Source: CAZHOV01 sp964534315 | GTDB taxonomy: Bacteria; Bacteroidota; Bacteroidia; Chitinophagales; Saprospiraceae | DNA length: 8,817 nucleotides | Reading direction: 5' to 3' | NCBI GenBank assembly: GCA_964534315.1 | Contig: CAZHOV010000208.1 | Coordinates: 1-8,817 of the forward strand | Part shown: positions 6,557 to 8,817 of the stretch, in pieces | Numbering within the stretch: the stretch's first letter is position 1 | Layout of the letters: every line of letters starts with the position of its first letter | The notes under the pieces: model-generated | The model's input: the letters and a program-made list of their open reading frames with translations, nothing else | Databases searched by the model: none | Told to the model about the DNA's origin: nothing | Position numbers and translations under genes: made by a program

Positions 6557-8320
6557 ATGCAAAATACCATTATCAATATAGTACTTTTCGGGATTGTCAT
6601 CCTGCTATTTTTCTCAGCGTGTCAAAAGGAAGAATTCGATTTTGATACCGGACGAAGCCTTTACATTGACCCCATCAATCCGGAAACAGAACCCGATCGT
6701 TTGAGCCAATATCTTGAAATAGAAGGTACATTCCAACAAGGTGATCTTCCGGAGGGTAGTTTAAATGCAAACATCGTTATTACTAATTTTCAAACTTCTG
6801 CTTCCGTATCCAATGGTAGTTTATTATTCATTCCGTTTACGTTCAGCAGCCAGCAAGAGATTGTTGCCATATACCTGCAGGTGATCGGAGCAGGAAGTTA
6901 TTGGCGCATACCGGTAACGAGAAGTACCACCGGCGGTAATTACGTCTTTGGCGTTGGTATTCCGGAAGCGGTGCTTCAAGGAACCTTTAATTTCCATTAT
7001 TCCATTGAAGGTGAAAACGGTATTATTTCCTCTCCGGTAACGCTTCAAACCAATGTCACTTCTCTGGCCGTTGCTTGCGAAAATGATCAACCCTATACGG
7101 AAAGTGGAAGCGATGGATTGACGGTCAGGCGGATCACCCTGGGCAATACAGCTGGTCAGGTTGCACTTTCCTACCAAATGTACACCCTTCCTGATCGCCT
7201 GGATATCCTCTACAATGGTCGTTGGGTCGCTTCAACGGCGGAAACGCCACTGGGTATCAATGATCTGCCACCTTCTAGTGTTTGCCACGACGGCACAGAG
7301 GGATATGTGCCCGGATCCGGAACCCTCTTCTTCGATTTTGATCCCTCGGAGTCCAAAGAATTTGTCATCTACATGTCCGGCTGTTTTGGCGGTACCGCCT
7401 GGGATTTATTTTTGGATTGCCCCGGAGGATGCGGCCAGGGAACAGCCCCCGCCTTATTTAAAGAAACCATCACCCTTAAAGCTAATCAGAAAGGACCTTT
7501 GAAAACTTATATCAATGTGAATAAGGATGATTATGTGTTTATATCTTCCAAATCAAAGATTGTAGTTGATCATAGTCCTGTAACCGGAAATATGTATACA
7601 AGTGCTATCGGAAGATCTCCGATTTTTCTGGGGCATGAATATCTCAGAAAATATGATAACTACCTTTTTGGACAGGTAATTATTAAGGTTGGAAATCAAA
7701 CCATCCCTTTTGAGAATATTGACCTGAAAGGTTTAGACTGCGACAGTCTTCCCGATGACACAATTATTGATGGATGGTATTTTACAGGTGAATTTGGCAA
7801 CTACTTTATTGCTCCGGAAAGCGGCATACTGGAATTTGAAATTAACGATGCCGACCCGACCAACAATTCAGGTGCGTTTGAAATTGAGGTCTATAAGCTG
7901 TCTAAAGATCAGCATGAAGCCCGGAATTGTTTTAATCGCTGCCCGAAATCAAAACCTGAAAAAGATATTCTTACCGGCCAATTTGACTTTATTGATCATG
8001 TTGGAAACGAATGGGACGAGCGAGGCCCTCTTGGTGGATTATTAAGTGATGACAAGGCGGAGTGTTGTTACCACGATTGCAATGAGGATTTCAGAGGGGA
8101 GAGTGAAACCGTTTTGGGATGCCAATGTGTGTATGACGACAACGGCAATCTAATTAACGAAGAGGATTTACTCAACCAGGGCTCCTTCGATTATGGTTAT
8201 TGGTTGAAAGAGGGGGATCTCAAACTACATTTTATCTACGATGTATTCCCGCATTTGATGTATCTGGATAAGTATTCCGATTTCACTTACCACCCTACTC
8301 CTGATAGCAATATTTATTAA
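6557..8320 (+). CDS. Surface lipoprotein with LecA-like beta-sandwich and cysteine-rich, phospholipase A2-like HD tail
   Basis: The protein has 587 residues. Its lipoprotein signal ends L-F-F-S-A-C22, followed by Q-K-E-E, which resembles the Bacteroidota lipoprotein export signal (K-[D/E]2) for surface display. Residues about 50-170 are an Ig-like beta domain. Residues about 180-292 are a beta domain with L-P-D-R-L-D-I-L-Y-N-G-R-W-V-A-S-T and S-G-C-F-G-G-T-A-W-D-L-F-L-D-C. Residues about 302-447 resemble the LecA/PA-IL lectin fold, with L-F-G-Q-V-I-I-K-V-G and I-N-D-A-D-P-T-N-N-S-G-A-F. Residues 458-524 are Cys-rich with G-P-L-G-G … D-D-K-A-E-C-C-Y-H-D-C, similar in spacing to the calcium loop and His-Asp pair of phospholipase A2. 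Orthodox A/T-rich leader; probably co-transcribed with the barrel gene. Export and lipidation are well supported. The LecA-like call is reasonable, and the phospholipase call is a hypothesis. Confidence 0.9.
   Translation: MQNTIINIVLFGIVILLFFSACQKEEFDFDTGRSLYIDPINPETEPDRLSQYLEIEGTFQQGDLPEGSLNANIVITNFQTSASVSNGSLLFIPFTFSSQQEIVAIYLQVIGAGSYWRIPVTRSTTGGNYVFGVGIPEAVLQGTFNFHYSIEGENGIISSPVTLQTNVTSLAVACENDQPYTESGSDGLTVRRITLGNTAGQVALSYQMYTLPDRLDILYNGRWVASTAETPLGINDLPPSSVCHDGTEGYVPGSGTLFFDFDPSESKEFVIYMSGCFGGTAWDLFLDCPGGCGQGTAPALFKETITLKANQKGPLKTYINVNKDDYVFISSKSKIVVDHSPVTGNMYTSAIGRSPIFLGHEYLRKYDNYLFGQVIIKVGNQTIPFENIDLKGLDCDSLPDDTIIDGWYFTGEFGNYFIAPESGILEFEINDADPTNNSGAFEIEVYKLSKDQHEARNCFNRCPKSKPEKDILTGQFDFIDHVGNEWDERGPLGGLLSDDKAECCYHDCNEDFRGESETVLGCQCVYDDNGNLINEEDLLNQGSFDYGYWLKEGDLKLHFIYDVFPHLMYLDKYSDFTYHPTPDSNIY
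7458..7897 (+). other. LecA/PA-IL-like beta-sandwich domain in the lipoprotein
   Basis: Residues about 302-447 run F-K-E-T-I-T-L-K-A-N … I-N-V-N-K-D-D-Y-V-F-I-S-S … L-F-G-Q-V-I-I-K-V-G-N-Q-T-I-P-F … F-I-A-P-E-S-G-I-L-E-F-E-I-N-D-A-D-P-T-N-N-S-G-A-F-E-I-E-V. In LecA the corresponding blocks are G-A-L-V-M-K-I-G … T-I-P and Y-N-D-V-P-G-T-Y-G-N-N-S-G-S-F-S-V, whose Asp, Thr and two Asn bind calcium and galactose. D431, T435, N436 and N437 are the candidate equivalents, with the loop two residues shorter. The comparison is from memory, not an alignment. Confidence 0.55.
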
Positions 8321-8369
8321 AAGGTCGTAGCGGGTGATTCAAACCACCGAACTTTCTTCTTCGACAAAC
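8321..8369. other. Short spacer after the lipoprotein gene
   Basis: The first 49 bases after the stop contain only a weak imperfect stem (cgggtg at 8331-8336 with caccg at 8345-8349) followed by aactttctt. It could be a poor terminator for the operon, but the stem is short with a bulge and there is no proper T-run. Confidence 0.2.
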
Positions 8370-8656
8370 ATGATTCATGCGAATCATAGCTAAACTAGTT
8401 ATAAAAGAAAGCTGCATAGCAGCGAAATATCGTAGCCAGTGGCGTAAGCCTCTGGTTTATTAATGCTTAATCATAAAAGCCCCGTGGGGGCGAAAGAAAA
8501 AATACGTTGACTATTCTCTTTCGCTGCGCTGCAGCTTCGTGTTTTATCTGCTATTTCTTACTGTAGCTTACGCTACAGGCTATATGATCTTTCGCCGCAA
8601 AAGCGGCTTTCTGTTAGGCCCCTGTAAATGTTTAGCCCATGATTCGCATGAGTCAT
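8370..8656. mobile_element. MITE/REP-like palindromic element with alternating hairpin modules
   Basis: The ends are inverted repeats. The left end is 8370-8395 (itself a hairpin, atgattc-atgc-gaatcat, then agctaaac). The right end is 8630-8656 (gtttagccc, then atgattc-gcat-gagtcat). The two agree in inverted orientation apart from about two positions. Inside are two hairpin types. X has the form aaagc-stem-gcgaaa and occurs at 8407-8428 and 8475-8496 on plus and at 8518-8539 and 8589-8611 on minus. Y has a gtaa/ttac loop and occurs at 8432-8455 on plus and 8561-8582 on minus. The order is X-Y-X then the inverted X-Y-X. No transposase or coding sequence is present, so it would be non-autonomous. 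Mobility is inferred; no target-site duplication was identified. Confidence 0.6.
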
Positions 8657-8710
8657 CCCGTCCCGCATTATCTTTAATGCGGGATCGAGATGCTTCATGG
8701 GCTATTTTTA
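8633..8710 (+). terminator. Nested terminator-like stem
   Basis: The outer arms tagcccatga (8633-8642) and tcatgggcta (8695-8704) are perfect 10-bp complements. An inner perfect 10-bp stem, tcccgcatta (8661-8670) with taatgcggga (8675-8684), has a tctt loop. On the plus strand the outer stem is followed at once by ttttta (8705-8710). This fits an intrinsic terminator for leftward-to-rightward transcription, although the 52-nt interior is large. The left arm overlaps the right end of the palindromic element. Confidence 0.4.
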
Positions 8711-8774
8711 GATAAGATTAACGGGCTTACAGTTAATATCTTCTCTTTTTAGGAAAAAATCTGCATTCACTATT

Positions 8775-8817
8775 ATGGTAAAGGCAAACCCTTTTGAGAA
8801 ACTAAAAGGCTGCGTCC
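8775..8817 (+). CDS. Possible 5' end of a gene cut by the window edge
   Basis: From the ATG at 8775 the frame stays open to the last base, reading MVKANPFEKLKGCV. The preceding bases are A/T-rich (…ctgcattcactatt), as is usual for start regions here. With only 14 codons no family can be recognised, and a chance open frame or continuing repeat DNA is equally possible. Confidence 0.2.
   Translation, partial: MVKANPFEKLKGCV

Overview
The window looks like a piece of a Bacteroidota chromosome, most likely from the Saprospiria/Lewinella-like part of the phylum. This rests on protein content: SprB-type repeats, a gliding-motility-associated C-terminal sorting domain, Sec signals ending in AQ or GQ, a lipoprotein with an acidic export signal directly after the lipidated cysteine, A/T-rich leaders without a clear Shine-Dalgarno, and TTTG/TAnnTTTG-like promoter elements. 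The taxon is an inference; there is no rRNA or tRNA.

Layout. Minus strand, 1095-5420: a 1441-residue secreted multidomain surface protein. It has a signal peptide, an unassigned globular N-terminal domain, a proprotein-convertase P-domain, an FN3-like domain, eight SprB-like repeats and a type IX secretion C-terminal domain. Minus strand, 36-998, directly behind it: an exported S41 (tail-specific) peptidase-like protein that stops just after its D-I-R-G-N-G-G-G motif, before the catalytic residues should appear. A nested 18-bp-arm palindrome at 1025-1063 separates the two. Plus strand, diverging across a 316-bp intergenic region (5421-5736): an outer-membrane beta-barrel protein (5737-6531), and 25 bp later a 587-residue surface lipoprotein (6557-8320), probably one operon.

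The 3' end (8321-8817) is mostly non-coding. It holds a MITE- or REP-like palindromic element of about 290 bp (8370-8656) made of alternating small hairpins. The same hairpin families recur on the opposite strand with compensatory stem changes. A nested terminator-like stem follows (8633-8710), and possibly the first codons of another gene lie at the edge.

All four main proteins are predicted to be exported: one released to or anchored at the surface by type IX secretion, one periplasmic or secreted protease-like, one outer-membrane barrel and one surface lipoprotein. The locus therefore looks like cell-surface equipment for adhesion or interaction. The most interesting protein is the lipoprotein. 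It appears to combine a LecA/PA-IL-like calcium/sugar-binding beta-sandwich with a cysteine-rich tail carrying a C-x-x-H-D motif resembling phospholipase A2. That tail assignment is a hypothesis from motif reading only.
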